A DNA stretch of 64,000 bases from Membranipora membranacea (GCA_914767715.1 OU612065.1:16740001-16804000), one strand, 5' to 3'. Positions 1 through 11,930 are shown, numbered from the stretch's first letter. A program made the numbers and translations. Notes: generated by a model not told the origin, from the sequence alone.

Positions 1-445
1 ACTCCAGAGCTGAGTAAGACACCATGGGGGCAAGACATATACAAGCTAAGTCAGTCAGAAATTTATTCGGTCAGAAATTCATTCATATAAAACTAATTGA
101 CGCAATTTTAATCACCCATATAGTGGGAACTGAGAAAAACAGCTCAAAAACTCATCAGGATTCATCATTTGTGGATCTAGCATAATTATGATATGGTGCA
201 ACCAATGAACTCATTAGTGCCACAGTGATTTCAAGGCGGCAATTTTACAATGTGTCTCTCTACCAACCTCAGTACCTTAATACCCCCATACCTTATTGTG
301 GAATATGACTTCAGGCAGGCATATCAAATTTATTTTGAAGATACTTAGGTTACACGATAAGAGATAGATGTGTAGTAGTGCATCACATCAGTGTAACATG
401 GCGCTTTGTCTAAGCACTTTTCACAACTATCCTTGTCTAGCTTAC
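1..445. other. 3' flank or last intron of the N6AMT1-like gene
   Basis: No coding exon with family similarity is visible here. The minus-strand exon ending at 446 is followed by a good donor (GTAAGC, 445-440), so this stretch is probably intron and the final methyltransferase exon lies left of the window. If the donor is not used, the frame reads on to a stop at about 345. A pyrimidine-rich acceptor sits on the minus strand near 133-140, but the short frame after it does not resemble the end of the family. Confidence 0.5.
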
Positions 446-2462
446 CAATGTCATTCTCTTTGATGATCACAAGGTAGAATACACCATCAGGGGACAACAA
501 GGTATCAATCTTTGGCAGAAGCCTATCTAACACTTCTCTGCCTTTCTCCCCACCAGCCCAAGAAGCTGAGAGATCATTGGTACCAACCTACAGTAAGATT
601 ATTCAGTGAATGTTTGTTAAGTGGTATGTTATATCAAGACCTGAAACAGCTACATAGTTATTCTATGTTGGCATGCATGATTTGAACACAGTATCTTTTG
701 AGCTGAGAGTATGCCCACAATGACTATCAATCAGTTATGACTATCAAGTGCAATTCAACAAACAGCTAGTATTCATCAAATTACGATGACACCAATTAAA
801 CTCCATAAAACCAGTTGTTGTATTTTAATAAATCTGTTATCTAAAATTCAGATAATGGGTCAGTTTGATACACATGGCTTGATTTGTTGGGATGCCAATT
901 CCTGCAAAATAGTTGTACTTACTTCATCTGAAGGAGTGACAACATATGGCGGATTGAAGATAAGTATATCAATCTTCTTATGCAGGTGCTCTTCAATGCA
1001 ATGTGTCTAAAATGGACAGTAAGTGTCATCAAATCAGGTGATGAGTCCTAACAAAAAAAATACGTATATCCAAGTGAAAGCCTATGCTCATGAACTAAAA
1101 TAGTTGATATTAGTAGGGATATCCCTGATATTAGCTTGATGAGCTGTGTCAGTATCTGGAGTTATCTACCACTTTGGTGAGTGTAGACAATCCCATCAAT
1201 TGGTGTATCCAGAGTGTCTCCCTGGTGTATCTTTCACCGGAAGATTAGGACAAACTCCCAGCTTGCACAAGGCGATACATATATGAACAGTTATACATGA
1301 CGTAAAACAAAGGTATCCACAGTAGGAAAATATTCACCTATTTGCGACCTGGCCAAGAATCGTTAATGATCGGTTTAGTAATCAGCAAATTGTAAATTTT
1401 AAAACTGCTTTTAAACAAAAGCATTTGGAAAAATTGCCAGAATCTCGTGATAGAAATTCATCAACAAGTCATTGCTCATTTCTTATTAACAGGATGTTTT
1501 AGTTGTTTAACTTACCAAGTCACCAATAACAACTTGGACAGCTTGATTGTTTGAAGCTGAGAGTCTCCTTGTGAGGTTAGCAGCTTTTGCATTTATGTCA
1601 ATTGCACTAAAATGTACAAAATTTAGCAATAATGAGAATTTAATCTGAGTTTTATTTGCATCTTACCTATAACGAAGACTGATCAAAGGAGTTGCACTAG
1701 CATCCCTCCTCACTAAAGGGGAAAAGGGACTGTATGATTCGTGACGTAGTATCCACTACCTTACTTTTCATTAGTGCTGTTCTAGGTTTGATTGTTTATA
1801 AATAGTTTGATTGTACCACCATAAATTTTGGAGTGGGGCTGCGACGCATTCTGTGCAAATTGAAAAAAAATTCCTCTTGTGGATTCAATTCAAACAAAAG
1901 TTCAATGGAAACTTTAATAGAATGAAATTTCACTTTATCAAAAAATGAAGTATACATAACTTACAACACTAGAGCAGGCTCACTGAGGAGTTTGGAGATG
2001 AATGTTGACACAACGCCAGAACCGGGTCCAACCTCCAGAATCACAGTGGGCCTGAAAGCAAGGAAGGAGATTTGAAGAGTATTAGTTTAGAATCTGGTAG
2101 GTAAAAAACCAGCTCTCTTTTATGTTTGCAACATCAACGCATCATCTCTGAACAAAGAGTCAATATTGAATATCTTCATCATCAATAAGTAGCCTTGTCA
2201 TGCATTGTTATCTGGTTGTTATCTGATTTCTATCAGGTTTTTATAAAAAAATGAACTTGAACATCTTCAGAAAAGCTAACAATGGCTTGCGCAGATAGTA
2301 AGAGTATGCATAGAAGATATCTCACTTTCTTGATCGGATGAGATGACAATCCTGTTCAAGTGTATCCAGCAGGAGAAAAGTATCTTCTGCAGGTTCGTAA
2401 ACAGCGTCTTTGTCTTGATCAGTAATACAGCTCAAGTCAGGAGTGCTGATGGCTTCTTTCAT
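446..2462 (-). CDS. N6AMT1: N6AMT1/HEMK2-type class I methyltransferase, 5 exons, 3' incomplete
   Basis: Family members methylate a glutamine of translation termination factor eRF1 together with the partner TRMT112; N6-adenine DNA methylation has also been proposed. Coding exons on the minus strand are 2462-2326, 2051-1965, 1606-1516, 1006-923 and 587-446, all bounded by AG/GT with consistent phase. The start at 2462 precedes the conserved YEPAEDTFLLLD block. Motif I reads LEVGPGSG (about residues 51-58), AIDIN (76-80) carries the SAM-ribose acidic residue, and the substrate-binding NPPY signature is at 123-126. The fifth exon carries SASWAGGEKGREVLDR and YLVIIKEN, as in animal orthologs. The conserved last segment (about 30 residues in vertebrates) is missing, so the final exon is probably outside the window. 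The gene is divergent from the death-domain gene. Confidence 0.92.
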
Positions 2463-3498
2463 CTCATAACAACCAAGTAATCAGCTAAATCTTCAAAACA
2501 GAGCAAACTTATTTTTGACACATTCTGTTAGATAAAATAAAAAACGAAAACAAGCAAAAGCGCTTTGACTTGTCTACTGGAATTCTATTCTGTTAGGACC
2601 AGGAATAGTTTCAGTATTTCAGTGGTAATTATTGACAAACATGATAATGAAATTTCAACAATTTTTTCATTCAGCGTTTATATTTTTTGGTTTTAACTGG
2701 CAACATATTATCAAATGTTAGCGTCCTTTTAAGCCTCCTCTAAGACGCCTGCTCAATGAAGGAATATCTTCAGCTATGAACCCAACCACATTATCACATA
2801 CATGATGTAAAGGTATTTTTTACTCTGATCAGTGACCAGGAGAGGGAGTTCATTGCTCTGACGCGAAACAATACACATAGTATTACGTTATGGTAACTGT
2901 TACCCAATAATAATAAGACTATTGTATAAGGATGGGATATTAAATAAATACCTGTTCATCAATTATCATTTCATTACTGTAATCCTTTAATTTAATTAGT
3001 TCTGAACAATCATTTTTAGACCAATTCCCAAAAGGGTAATGAATTTGGTAAATAATTCTGAACTTCGATCGGTTTCAATCAAAGAACTATTTCTCTCCAC
3101 CTATTGGACTGACCCCATACAGGTTACAATGAAATATCTAATCAGCATTGAAGAGCAATTTGATATGATCATTGAAAAATAGATTGAGTGTGTTTTACAA
3201 AGGTGATTATGTTGTGTCAATAATGTTTTCTAATAATCAGAAAGAGACTTGTTTGTATACTTGGTTTCATTCTTCACATCACGTTGTAAACCAAACAACA
3301 CACATGCATTGTATTGCTTCTTGATTGTGATTTAACAATTCACTTAGAAAAGCTGGAAGATTTGAGAATATTTGCACTGGACTATAAATAGTTGCCCTAT
3401 GAGGGATAGTTGTGCTTGATCAAGGCTTTATAAAACTTGACAACCGTCCTAATGTGACAGCTACCGTTTACAGCACTGGATAATACTGAAAGCTATTG
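2463..3498. other. Divergent intergenic region between N6AMT1 and death-domain gene
   Basis: About 1 kb separates the two start codons, with the genes pointing apart. It is AT-rich and has no supported ORF. It must hold both promoters and the untranslated leaders. A TATA-like box lies on the right side at 3383-3390; none was recognised for the left gene. Confidence 0.6.
3383..3390 (+). promoter_or_regulatory. TATA-like box upstream of death-domain gene
   Basis: TATAAATA lies 109 bp before the proposed ATG at 3499, which fits a core promoter with a short leader. In AT-rich DNA this match can occur by chance, so the call rests on its position. Confidence 0.4.
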
Positions 3499-4731
3499 AT
3501 GGGTGAGTTACCTTTCATTCAATTATTATATGTGAGACCACTATTTTAAATTGAGAATAAAGGGGGGGGGGGCCTTAGCAGGAAGTGTCACTTCCAACTC
3601 CTTGATTTGAGCGCTGATCGAATTTCAAATGAAGTTTCATAACTTATTGTACAAAAAATGGTTTTCATTGTAGATAACACTTTGGTATTCCAGGAGGTGT
3701 TCAGTATGATAGCAAACCTCATAGGCCCTACAAAGTGGATATTCTTAGCAAAGGAACTTAAAGTGTACCCCGAGGATGAGTTCGATCGCGAGATAAATGA
3801 TCTAAATACCAAGTTCAAAAAAGCTCCAGAAAGAGTTTGGACATGCTTGACCGCTTGGCGGTTGGGAACAGGAAAACATGCTAGAGTCTCGGATCTGTTG
3901 GATGCTTTGCGTTCTGTCAGGATATACTGGTTGGCCGGTGAGTTATCCATTTTAAAATTTGGGAGCGAACCAAATTGAATCGTGGACTAACTGTAGATTT
4001 CAGTACCATACCTGATCGGTGAACCCAACGGCCAATTACATAGTGAGGCAGGAAGTGGAAATATGCTTTGAGTTATTATAATTGTGGGTTTTGAATGTCA
4101 ACTGTGTTTCACTTTTGACATGATTCTTTGTATACATAGTTCATCTGGAGGAGGAACACAACTCCCAATCATCAATTTATACTCCGATCTGTGGTGGTAT
4201 TATTCATGGACACAACAAAATAATAAACACCTACGTAGAGAAATTTCCATAGTAAGACCTTATCAGATTCTGAAAAGAGCCAATCACAGATCTACAAATC
4301 ATCTCTATGTTTATGAAGACAACACAAACTGTTATCAAACAACCAAGCGTATTACATGGTGGTGTTTTCATCAAAATACATTTAATTTCTAAACCAAAAA
4401 ATTAATTATTTGTATATTCAAACAATTTGTGCATTTTCATATTCAATAGAGTAAAATGTATCTTTCATTCAAGGAGTACTCCTTGCTTTTTTGCTCACTG
4501 TCTTGCTAAGTAAGGGTATGAATTTTTTATTTTGCAGATAAAATCATTCGACATTTGGAAGACACTGGTGCACTACAGGCCTCAACTAAGGAAAAGTCTG
4601 ATCTACCGGAAATTGCAGTCCAATCTCCAAGTGCACAATTTAGTTCAGAAAGATACACAAAATTTGATGTCTCCAGCAATCACAATCTCCAAAACACGAC
4701 TAACAATAACAGCAAAGAGAGTGAACAATGA
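3499..4731 (+). CDS. Small death-domain protein (153 aa, 3 exons)
   Basis: Exons 3499-3502 (ATGG only), 3674-3937 and 4538-4731 join in phase to give 153 residues. The splice sites are ATGG|gtgag, tgtag|AT, GCCG|gtgag and ttgcag|AT. Residues of about 15-95 resemble a death domain: a buried Trp in GPTKWIFLAKEL, an acidic/hydrophobic helix EDEFDREINDL, the helix-4/5 signature VWTCLTAW, then VSDLLDALRSV and a last helix DKIIRHLEDTG crossing the exon 2/3 junction. The C-terminal 60 residues are Ser/Asn/Gln-rich and probably disordered. Death domains assemble apoptosis or innate-immune signalling complexes through homotypic contacts. I see no caspase, kinase, TIR or membrane segment, so an adaptor role is inferred. 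No ortholog was recognised. Confidence 0.68.
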
Positions 4732-5718
4732 AAATTCTCAGGCCACAAGAACCGACAGGATTCTGTCAAGCGTATCAACAATAATCATATCCGATCATAT
4801 GATAGAGCGCAAATAGCCCCTCCGGTTTCTGAATAGTAGCAAATAATTGGAAGATTTTCTGCTTTTCTGAACAAGGCCATCGACATGATATGGCAATTAT
4901 TGCAGATATGCTTTTTTGTCGCTGTTTGTAAATATTTCCAATTATATGGACTAATTATCCATTTATATGGCAAGCGAATGACGGCAGCAAATCTGGGTGT
5001 AAAGTCAGTGCGATCATTAAATTATGCCCCAGCAAAACTGCCAACTATGGCATGAAAATACTTGAAAGCAACCAACTGAGGAACAGAAAAACTCATTTTT
5101 GATTACCAGACCTACATGGCACAGTAGGACTTCTCTTATCAAGCTCCTTTCTATAGTATCAATAATAAATATTGGTTGCGTAATCACATATTGATAAAAT
5201 ATGTCATATAAACGTCTTCTGAACAGTGCTCAACATGTGTTTTCATTTTTTGTTATATTTTATGAACAGACACCCAAATGCCCGAGTCAATTATAGTCTT
5301 GATCAACGTTCTTTGGCAAATAAATAAACCTGAATATTTTTTTATCTGATCTAGATGTAATTCCAATATCAGTCCAGTTTTCACTGCACGGTTCACTGCA
5401 CAGAGATATACTTCCACGTGACCGGAATTCTGGTGTGTTACGGATGGTTTTTTAGGGTCAAACGTGCCGTTACAAGCCCTTCCCTGATGTGTTGGCAGCC
5501 GCTATTATAACCACTGTACCAATGTAATGACATTAGCACAATATAAACTATTTTGAACCTAACTGAAGTGTAAACAAATACGAGCCAAATATTTCTTGCT
5601 CATACTGGACATGAATGCACACCCGAGATGCTGGGCTTGCGCAACCATCATCTTTGCTTATGAATGTCAGTATCAACTATCCAGAAAAAAAGGTGACCAA
5701 CATTATGTGGTGTCATTG

Positions 5719-5783
5719 CACAGGCCTTCTGTAGCTGGTAGTCCATTGACCACTGGACTTGCGCCAACTACAGAAGACCTGTC
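5719..5783. repeat. Short hairpin repeat, same family as 10449-10568
   Basis: Arms 5721-5738 and 5764-5781 are inverted copies with two mismatches (CAGGCCTTCTGTAG / CTACAGAAGACCTG). An inner pair AGTCCA/TGGACT follows. The reverse complement of the right half matches the left end of the element at 10449-10568 over about 35 bp, so both are copies of one family. Confidence 0.6.
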
Positions 5784-6150
5784 TGACATTAAACTAAAAA
5801 TAAAAAATCCCTCTATAAACCAATTCGCAGACACATGCTCAAACAATCAATGGCCCTAATTTTGTGCAGCCTGTTTCGACAAGGCTTGTAAAGTTAACAC
5901 TTAATTCATCCTATTACCATCCACATCATGCATAGCCTGCATTGACAATATAAAGGTCTATATAGGAATGTTCCTTGATGTTTTGTAGGTAAACAAACAC
6001 ATGGGCATCTTGAATTTCAAGCAGTATTCTTTCCAAATGTCCTTGGTCAATCACTCAAAACTATATGACATAGATAGATAGGCCTTACTTCTGCATTTCC
6101 TGACTTTGCACTCTTATGGGTGGTGTGAGGGTTGGTGCGGATGGGACGAC

Positions 6151-6216
6151 CGCCGGATGCCTATTTGGCAACCACCAGAAGCGGACATCCGGCAGATAGG
6201 AGGCATCCGGATGAGT
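6151..6216. repeat. Hairpin repeat with GGATGCCTATTTGGCAACC motif
   Basis: GGATGCCTAT near 6156 is answered by ATAGGAGGCATCC near 6200, forming an imperfect hairpin. The motif GGATG(C/G)CTATTTGGCAACC recurs in the block at 12160-12700, so this is a dispersed repeat. Confidence 0.45.
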
Positions 6217-6889
6217 TCTTAGAGCAGCCTATGGACATGGTAGATGATTATCAATTGCAATGTAGTATATATACATAACATCTATCATGACATGAGTGGT
6301 TGTTGTCAGACTCAATCCATGCTCCAGATATCTATGAACAGATACCTAGACCCCTTATATATGCAAACGCATGTGTAGCCAATATACACAATGTAAAACC
6401 AATGTTTGTTCCAATATTTTTCTATATATGCAAGTGACAAGGAGCATAGTTGCCTGTAGAGTAGCAGATTTGATTTGAACCAATATTCATAATTTATTTT
6501 GGACAGTATTGAAAACCAGGTTGGAAGAATTTGTTAGCCACGTAGCTGGGTAGAAGGGGCGTGGCCTGATACTCTTGTTTCATTGGTTTACTTATCTGTA
6601 TACAAACATCGTGAAAGCACATGGTTATATTAGATGTATTTTATAGATGCAGTGCCTTACTAATACTACAAATACTCTCTATTTATGCTTATATGATGTA
6701 TGCCTCTGACACTTCACTAAAATAGCCAGCTAAGATCACCACACCCCCTGAACTCCCGCATTAAAATAAAATACAAACAGAAAATATGCTTGAAGAGCAA
6801 AGATAGATAAATACCAGCCATCCAATGTAGAACCACCAAGAGAGAAAACACCTTTTTGAATGCTATTACGATTTTTCAACTAATGCAGC

Positions 6890-9343
6890 TCAGACTCCTT
6901 TTATTTTGTTTTACTTATGTGCCGTACTTTCGATGCTATCAACCAATTACAGGATGGATCATATTTATGCAAGCAAAAACTTAGAAGTTGAAAAATCTGG
7001 GATTTTGACTTGTGATAGAACTGTTTCTGATCATTACGCTACCTTTGTAATATTAAAAGTTAGTAAAATAATAAGGCCTAGACGAAAACTCATACATTTC
7101 CGCAACTTTAAATCTATTGATAACATTGCTTTCTTTAATCATGCTAAGTCTTTGCCTTTTTTACAACTTTGTTCTGATACATCTAGGAGCCTTGATGAGA
7201 GAATTGATTTATTTGATTCACTCATCTCAAATCTATTGAACAATCATGCACCTATCATGACTAGGAGAATACGTCACCACAAAAATCCATGGATGAATAG
7301 CTCACTGCTTCGATTGATACGTTTCAAAAATCAGACATACAAATCCATTTTCAAATCTCCCAAAAACCAAAATATTCAACCTTCAACATTAGATGACTTT
7401 AGAAAACTTAAAAGCTATACACTAAATCAGATTAGAAAAGCCAAAAAGTATTATTACATTGATAAACTAAATGATTCTAAATCATCCTTCTACCAAACAT
7501 GTGGAACTCTTTTGGGAAAAGCGGACAAGAAAAGTGAAATTGACTCTTTAGTGTTCAATAACACTTTAGTAACAGATGAAAAAGAGATCGCTAATACATT
7601 TAACACCTTCTTCACGTCAATTTGCTCTCAACAGAAACTGGATGTCAAGGAGGCATGTCAACATATGACGTATAAAACTCCTCTAACCAAGTTTGAATTT
7701 ACTAAAATTTCAACTGAACAAGTACGTCGCAAACTTCTTTCAATGTCGCCCAAAAAGAGAGGAGGTGTTGAAAAAATTCCAACTTTTATATATCAAATCT
7801 TATCAAACATTATTGCTTTACCTATAACAATTCTCATCAATGAAAGCTTTCTCACAAAAAGTATTCCTAGTTCTTTAAAAATGGCATTGGTTACACCTAT
7901 CTTTAAGAAAGGTGACCATACAAATCCCTCTAATTACAGACCAATTTCTTCACTGCCAATTATGTCTAAAATCTTTGAAACATTTATGAATGACCAACTG
8001 TCTACATTCCTTACAAGTCATAAATTACTGAATATTAGACAATTTGGATTCCGTAAGAGCCATTCGTGTGAGCAGCTTTTACTCAGTCTTCTAGATGTCT
8101 GGAAATCAAAACTTGATTCTTCTTCACCTTGCTATATTTCAGCATTATCATTGGACGTTAGAAAGGCATTTGATTCAGTAAATCATCAACTTTTGCTCAC
8201 CAAATTAAAATATCTCTATATAGCAGAATCTGCTCAATCAATGCTATCGTCATATTTGAATAATAGATTACAGTGTTTTAAAGTAGGCAATGCCACATCT
8301 GGAGTTCTAAATATTAAAAGTGGTGTTCCTCAAGGTTCAATTTTGGGGCCATTGCTTTTCAATATTGCCATAAATGATTTATTAGGAAAATTTTCAAATT
8401 CATTTGCCTTTGCTGATGATACTTTGATTTTTGAGATATCCGATTCTCTAAATGAAGCAATATCAAAATCAGAATCTCTTGTTACAATGGTAACAAATTG
8501 GTATTCTGTCAATGGTTTTAATCTAAATTTAGACAAAACCCAGTTTTGTGTATTTTCAAACAGAAAGGTTGAAACAATACCTAATCTTGTTTCAAATAAT
8601 GTACAAATCAAATCAGCAACTTCAATTAAACTCTTAGGCGTGATCTTGGACCAGCATCTGTCATTGAAGACCTATGTTTAGTCCCTGGTATTAAAATCTA
8701 ACAGAGTTTTATTCTGTCTCTCTAAAATTCGAAAATTTGTCAATCCTTCACATCTGCTTCAAGCTTATAAATCCTATGTTCGTCCCATCTTGGAGTATTG
8801 TTCTTCTCTGTTATTAAATACTTCTGATTACAACTCTAACTTGTTAGAACTTTGTCAAAACAGAGCCATCAGGATAATTCTTGGTACCAACTCATTTTTT
8901 TCTATCTCAACTGGTCGTGAGATTTTGAATCTTTCCACTCTGAGTGACAGGAGGAGAGCAACTTTTGATAGGTTTGTCAATAATGCCACTCTAGGCAAGA
9001 ACACATCATTTTTCATCCTTAAACTAATCAATTCCTGCAAAATGCACAATAGAGTTTTGCGGTCAGGACGTAGAATAATTAAACCAAAATATAGGACTAA
9101 ATATGGTAAAACAAGATTTTTAAACCAATTCATTTCATTTAGTAAATCGTAATAATATATATCAATCAATCACATACTGTAAAAAATTTTCTCCCAACTG
9201 ATTATCATTTCTGTCCATATCTATAAATATTTTTCTTTCTTTTTTGTTTTGTTTATGAGGTCAAAAAGTTGTTATTTTCCTTTGTTTATGACATACTTAT
9301 GCATATGAAAACCTCAATAAAAACATTATAATAAAAAAAAATA
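6890..9343 (+). mobile_element. 5'-truncated non-LTR retrotransposon (CR1/L2/Jockey-like LINE)
   Basis: The insertion begins in the C-terminal end of an apurinic-type endonuclease (DHIY and SDHY motifs), continues through a full reverse transcriptase domain and ends in an AT-rich 3' UTR with AATAAA at 9316-9321 and an A-rich tail. Upstream endonuclease and any ORF1 are missing, as expected for 5' truncation during target-primed integration. A clear target-site duplication was not found. Family placement rests on the RT motif style and is tentative. Confidence 0.85.
6906..9152 (+). pseudogene. LINE endonuclease-tail/reverse transcriptase ORF with one nonsense codon
   Basis: The frame is open from 6906 to 8681 and continues in the same frame from 8682 to 9152. 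The only break is a TAG at 8679-8681. RT landmarks in order: NYRPISSLPIMSK, QFGFRKSHSCEQ, a palm block ALSLDVRKAFDSVNH, SGVPQGSILGPLLF, and the catalytic FADDT at residues 502-506 (D504/D505). A thumb-region IKLLGVILDQHLS follows. After the stop come the C-terminal RPILEYCSSLL and QNRAIRIILGT blocks typical of this class. One stop and no frameshift suggest a relatively young insertion that cannot now make full protein. Confidence 0.88.
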
Positions 9344-9560
9344 AGGCAATAAACAAACTTCAAACTACACTTAAACATTTACTAATTCCAACATTCAAGC
9401 TAGTGTTAGACTTTATATCACAAATAACAACTCGACGAAGCAAATGAAAACATCACTTAGTGAGCTGAATTTTGGTTAGTACCTTATTAATCATCCTAGT
9501 AGCCTCATTAAAAACTAAAAGTTCGCATTTACCATATTTGAATATAAGTATTGTAAAACA

Positions 9561-9615
9561 AGTTTGTTCCCTCTGTGGTCGCAGAGGGATATCCTTCCAC
9601 CACAGAGGGAACAAA
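9561..9615. repeat. Perfect 19-bp-arm hairpin
   Basis: AGTTTGTTCCCTCTGTGGT is followed about 17 bp later by its exact reverse complement ending at about 9615. The spacer also holds a partial GCAGAGGGATA copy. The exact arms suggest a recent small foldback or MITE relic. Confidence 0.75.
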
Positions 9616-10044
9616 CTGATGTATATATTTTAGATCCTTGTGACTTTAGCAAACACCGACTGCGCTTTGATTTAGGTCTCTAAGAGGTATTGTCAGTTAT
9701 TCTAAGCTTTGCAACAATACCTACAATGAAACCATCAAATCTGTGATGAAAGAACATCGAAACATCTGAAATTACATTACATTAATTTGTGTCAATATAT
9801 ATATATATATATATAGAAAATGGGGAGTTGTCTTTACTCTCATAATCAAACAAGCCACGCTCCTTCTACCCTGCTATGTGGCTAACAAGTTTTTCCAGTT
9901 TGGAGAAATAGCCTTGACACTGGCAGCTACAGCAGTTCAAGTGTTGCTGACTTGAAAATTGTTAACTACCATTTCATTGGATTAGCTAGTGAGGAATCTA
10001 GGCTATCTGATTTGGGATTTTAGGGCTCAATGACTCAGGCGTTT

Positions 10045-10125
10045 TCTAACGGGTGCGTTTTATGTTCCGCTGGTCTATGGTCCGCTTGAAATGGGTCTAT
10101 AGTCCGCTGTTTTTTAGCCCACTGT
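10045..10125 (-). repeat. Dispersed repeat (CGGAACATAGACC family), minus copy
   Basis: Read on the minus strand it contains AGCGGACTATAGACCCAT and AGCGGAACATAAAACGCACCCG, closely matching the plus-strand segment at 20375-20460 in motif order. Function unknown. Confidence 0.5.
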
Positions 10126-10448
10126 ATCGATCCTTATTCATCCATACAAACTGCTCCATGTTAGTTTAGCCCATTATCAAGGACTAAATTAATCAATAGG
10201 ACCAGACCTTCTTGCCCATTATAGACCACTAAACCAAGGAGTGACTGAACTCCACAGCTGAATCTATAGATTGTGAAGATATTCCCCACTGAGTCACCAG
10301 TCCATCCATGTACTGACTTTAACTCTTACATTATCTAATGATGGACTATTTATGTACATTGGAACAATGAGTAAGTGATTTGAATCAATTTAAACCTGTT
10401 TGAATGTACACTTATTGCATAGGACATCATTGCTGATGACATGCAAAC

Positions 10449-10568
10449 CACAGGCCTTCTGTAGTTGGTGCAAGTCCAGTGGTCGAGTGCCCCAGTAGCC
10501 GAGGCCTTTTCTTGAGAGAAAAGGCCTCGAACACCGGGGCACTCTACCACTGGACTTGCAGGCCTGTG
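10449..10568. mobile_element. Foldback/hAT-like MITE with 8-bp target duplication
   Basis: The termini are CACAGGCC and GGCCTGTG. Inside are a 23-bp arm (10471-10493) with its inverted partner (10536-10558) and a 13-bp arm 10500-10512 with 10517-10529, giving an almost continuous hairpin. It is flanked by identical ATGCAAAC at 10441-10448 and 10569-10576 (9 bp if the next C is counted). An 8-bp duplication with T at position 2 and A at position 7 fits the hAT target preference. No transposase is encoded. Confidence 0.75.
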
Positions 10569-10849
10569 ATGCAAACCCTAATTTATGGAACTATATGACT
10601 GTCCTGCTTATATAGCTTCTGTATTTTCTGGAAACCATTTTGGCGCTTGCTTAATTTGTTGTTTTTGCATTGTCATTGCGGCCAGTCAGATTCCAAAATT
10701 CCTCGATTAAAGCAACAAATTAAGCACATGTTAATGACCCAGAAATGTTAAACCGATTTTGAGCAGAAGTTTATAAAGTCACAGCTGGAGAGCTGGCGCT
10801 TGAGACGAAGAAGACGCAGGTAAATACGCAGGTAAATAAGCAAGCGCAA

Positions 10850-11930
10850 ACATGGTTTCAGAAGCTATGAGAGCCAGCTGACAGAACAGATTTGCGACAT
10901 TTCACAACAGTTTGACAAAGGAGAGGAAGCGGATGCCGGTTTCCTAGACTTCAGTAAAGCTTTCGACCAAGTTGACCACAATAACTTCTTCAGAAACTCG
11001 CTTATATCGGAGTTACCCCTCAAGCTACTTTCTAGGTACAGAGTCTACTAGAAGGTCAATCCCAAGTATTTACAGTTGATGGCCATAGTTATAGCCCACG
11101 CCAAGGTCATCCCAGGGTTCAGTAATTGGCCCAATCCTGTTCCTGGTCTACATTAACGACCTAGCTGACTCAGTCATATCCAAAACCCGCATGTTCGCAG
11201 ACGATACGTCATCTGTTCGACCGGTGAAAACTTTTTCCAGCTCCAAAAAAATCTAGATGCCCTCCAAGTATGGGAGAGTAGTTGGAAGATGGAGTTCAAT
11301 CCTCTCAAATGCGAACATGTTAAATTTACCCAAAAAAAGAACCAAAGGAGCCAAAAACAACCACATACATAATGAAACAGACATCCCTAAGACAAAGGGT
11401 GTAAAATACCTAGGATTAAGGCTGGAGAGCTCTCTTAGATGGAACGAAAACTTCAACTATATTACCAACAAAGCAGCCAGCATAAGGTGAGGGTTCATAA
11501 GAAGAGCACACAATACCATACTTTCTAAAACATCTCAGAGCAAAAGCTTACCCCATACTCGTCAGGCCCATTCTGGAATACACATCATCAGTATGGGATG
11601 GTAGCCTGACGCAAGCACAAGCAACAAAGCTCGAAGCTGTGTAACGCAAGGCCGTGCGCATGTGTTTACAATGTTCCGCGGTCAGACCACACAACTAGCA
11701 CCTCGCAGCTGATTGAACAACTAGAATGGAAAAACCTAAGTACCAGAATGGCGAAGAATTGTACTCTTCCGAGCCATCCACTTTGGTAAAGTAGAGACTG
11801 ACATGGGAGATTACATCAACTTCACCCACATCCTGGCAGTTCTAGAAGGCACAACCCACAGTCCCTAATACCTCACTGCAGCACTGACCTCCACAAAAAG
11901 AGATTCTTTGTCTCCCCCGCTAAATTGTGA
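10850..11930 (+). pseudogene. Degraded LINE reverse transcriptase fragment
   Basis: RT motifs are recognisable across several frames: HGFRSYESQLTEQ then FLDFSKAFDQVDH (near 10850-10980), a damaged PQG/GPILF block followed by YINDLAD and MFADDT (near 11100-11210), then VKYLGLRLESSLRWNENF (near 11400-11455) and LVRPILEYTSSVWD (near 11555-11600). Several stops and frameshifts interrupt it, and the region upstream of the HGFR motif is absent. It differs in sequence from the LINE at 6890-9343, so it is a separate, older insertion. Confidence 0.8.

Larger units (their letters stand above)
4732..6880. other. 3' UTR and repeat-bearing intergenic DNA
   Basis: No gene is supported. A polyadenylation-like AATAAATAAA run near 5319 could end the death-domain transcript. 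The stretch holds a hairpin at 5719-5783 and a second hairpin-type repeat around 6151-6216. The open frame at 5596-5859 runs through the hairpin repeat, has low-complexity content and no recognisable domain. Confidence 0.5.
9344..10440. other. Repeat-rich intergenic DNA
   Basis: No gene is supported. It contains a hairpin at 9561-9615, a TA microsatellite at about 9795-9815, and a repeat around 10045-10125 that is the inverted counterpart of the segment at 20375-20460. Confidence 0.5.

Noticed and set aside
5596-5859. 87-codon open frame
   Set aside because: It spans a hairpin repeat shared with 10449-10568 and shows no domain or splice context.
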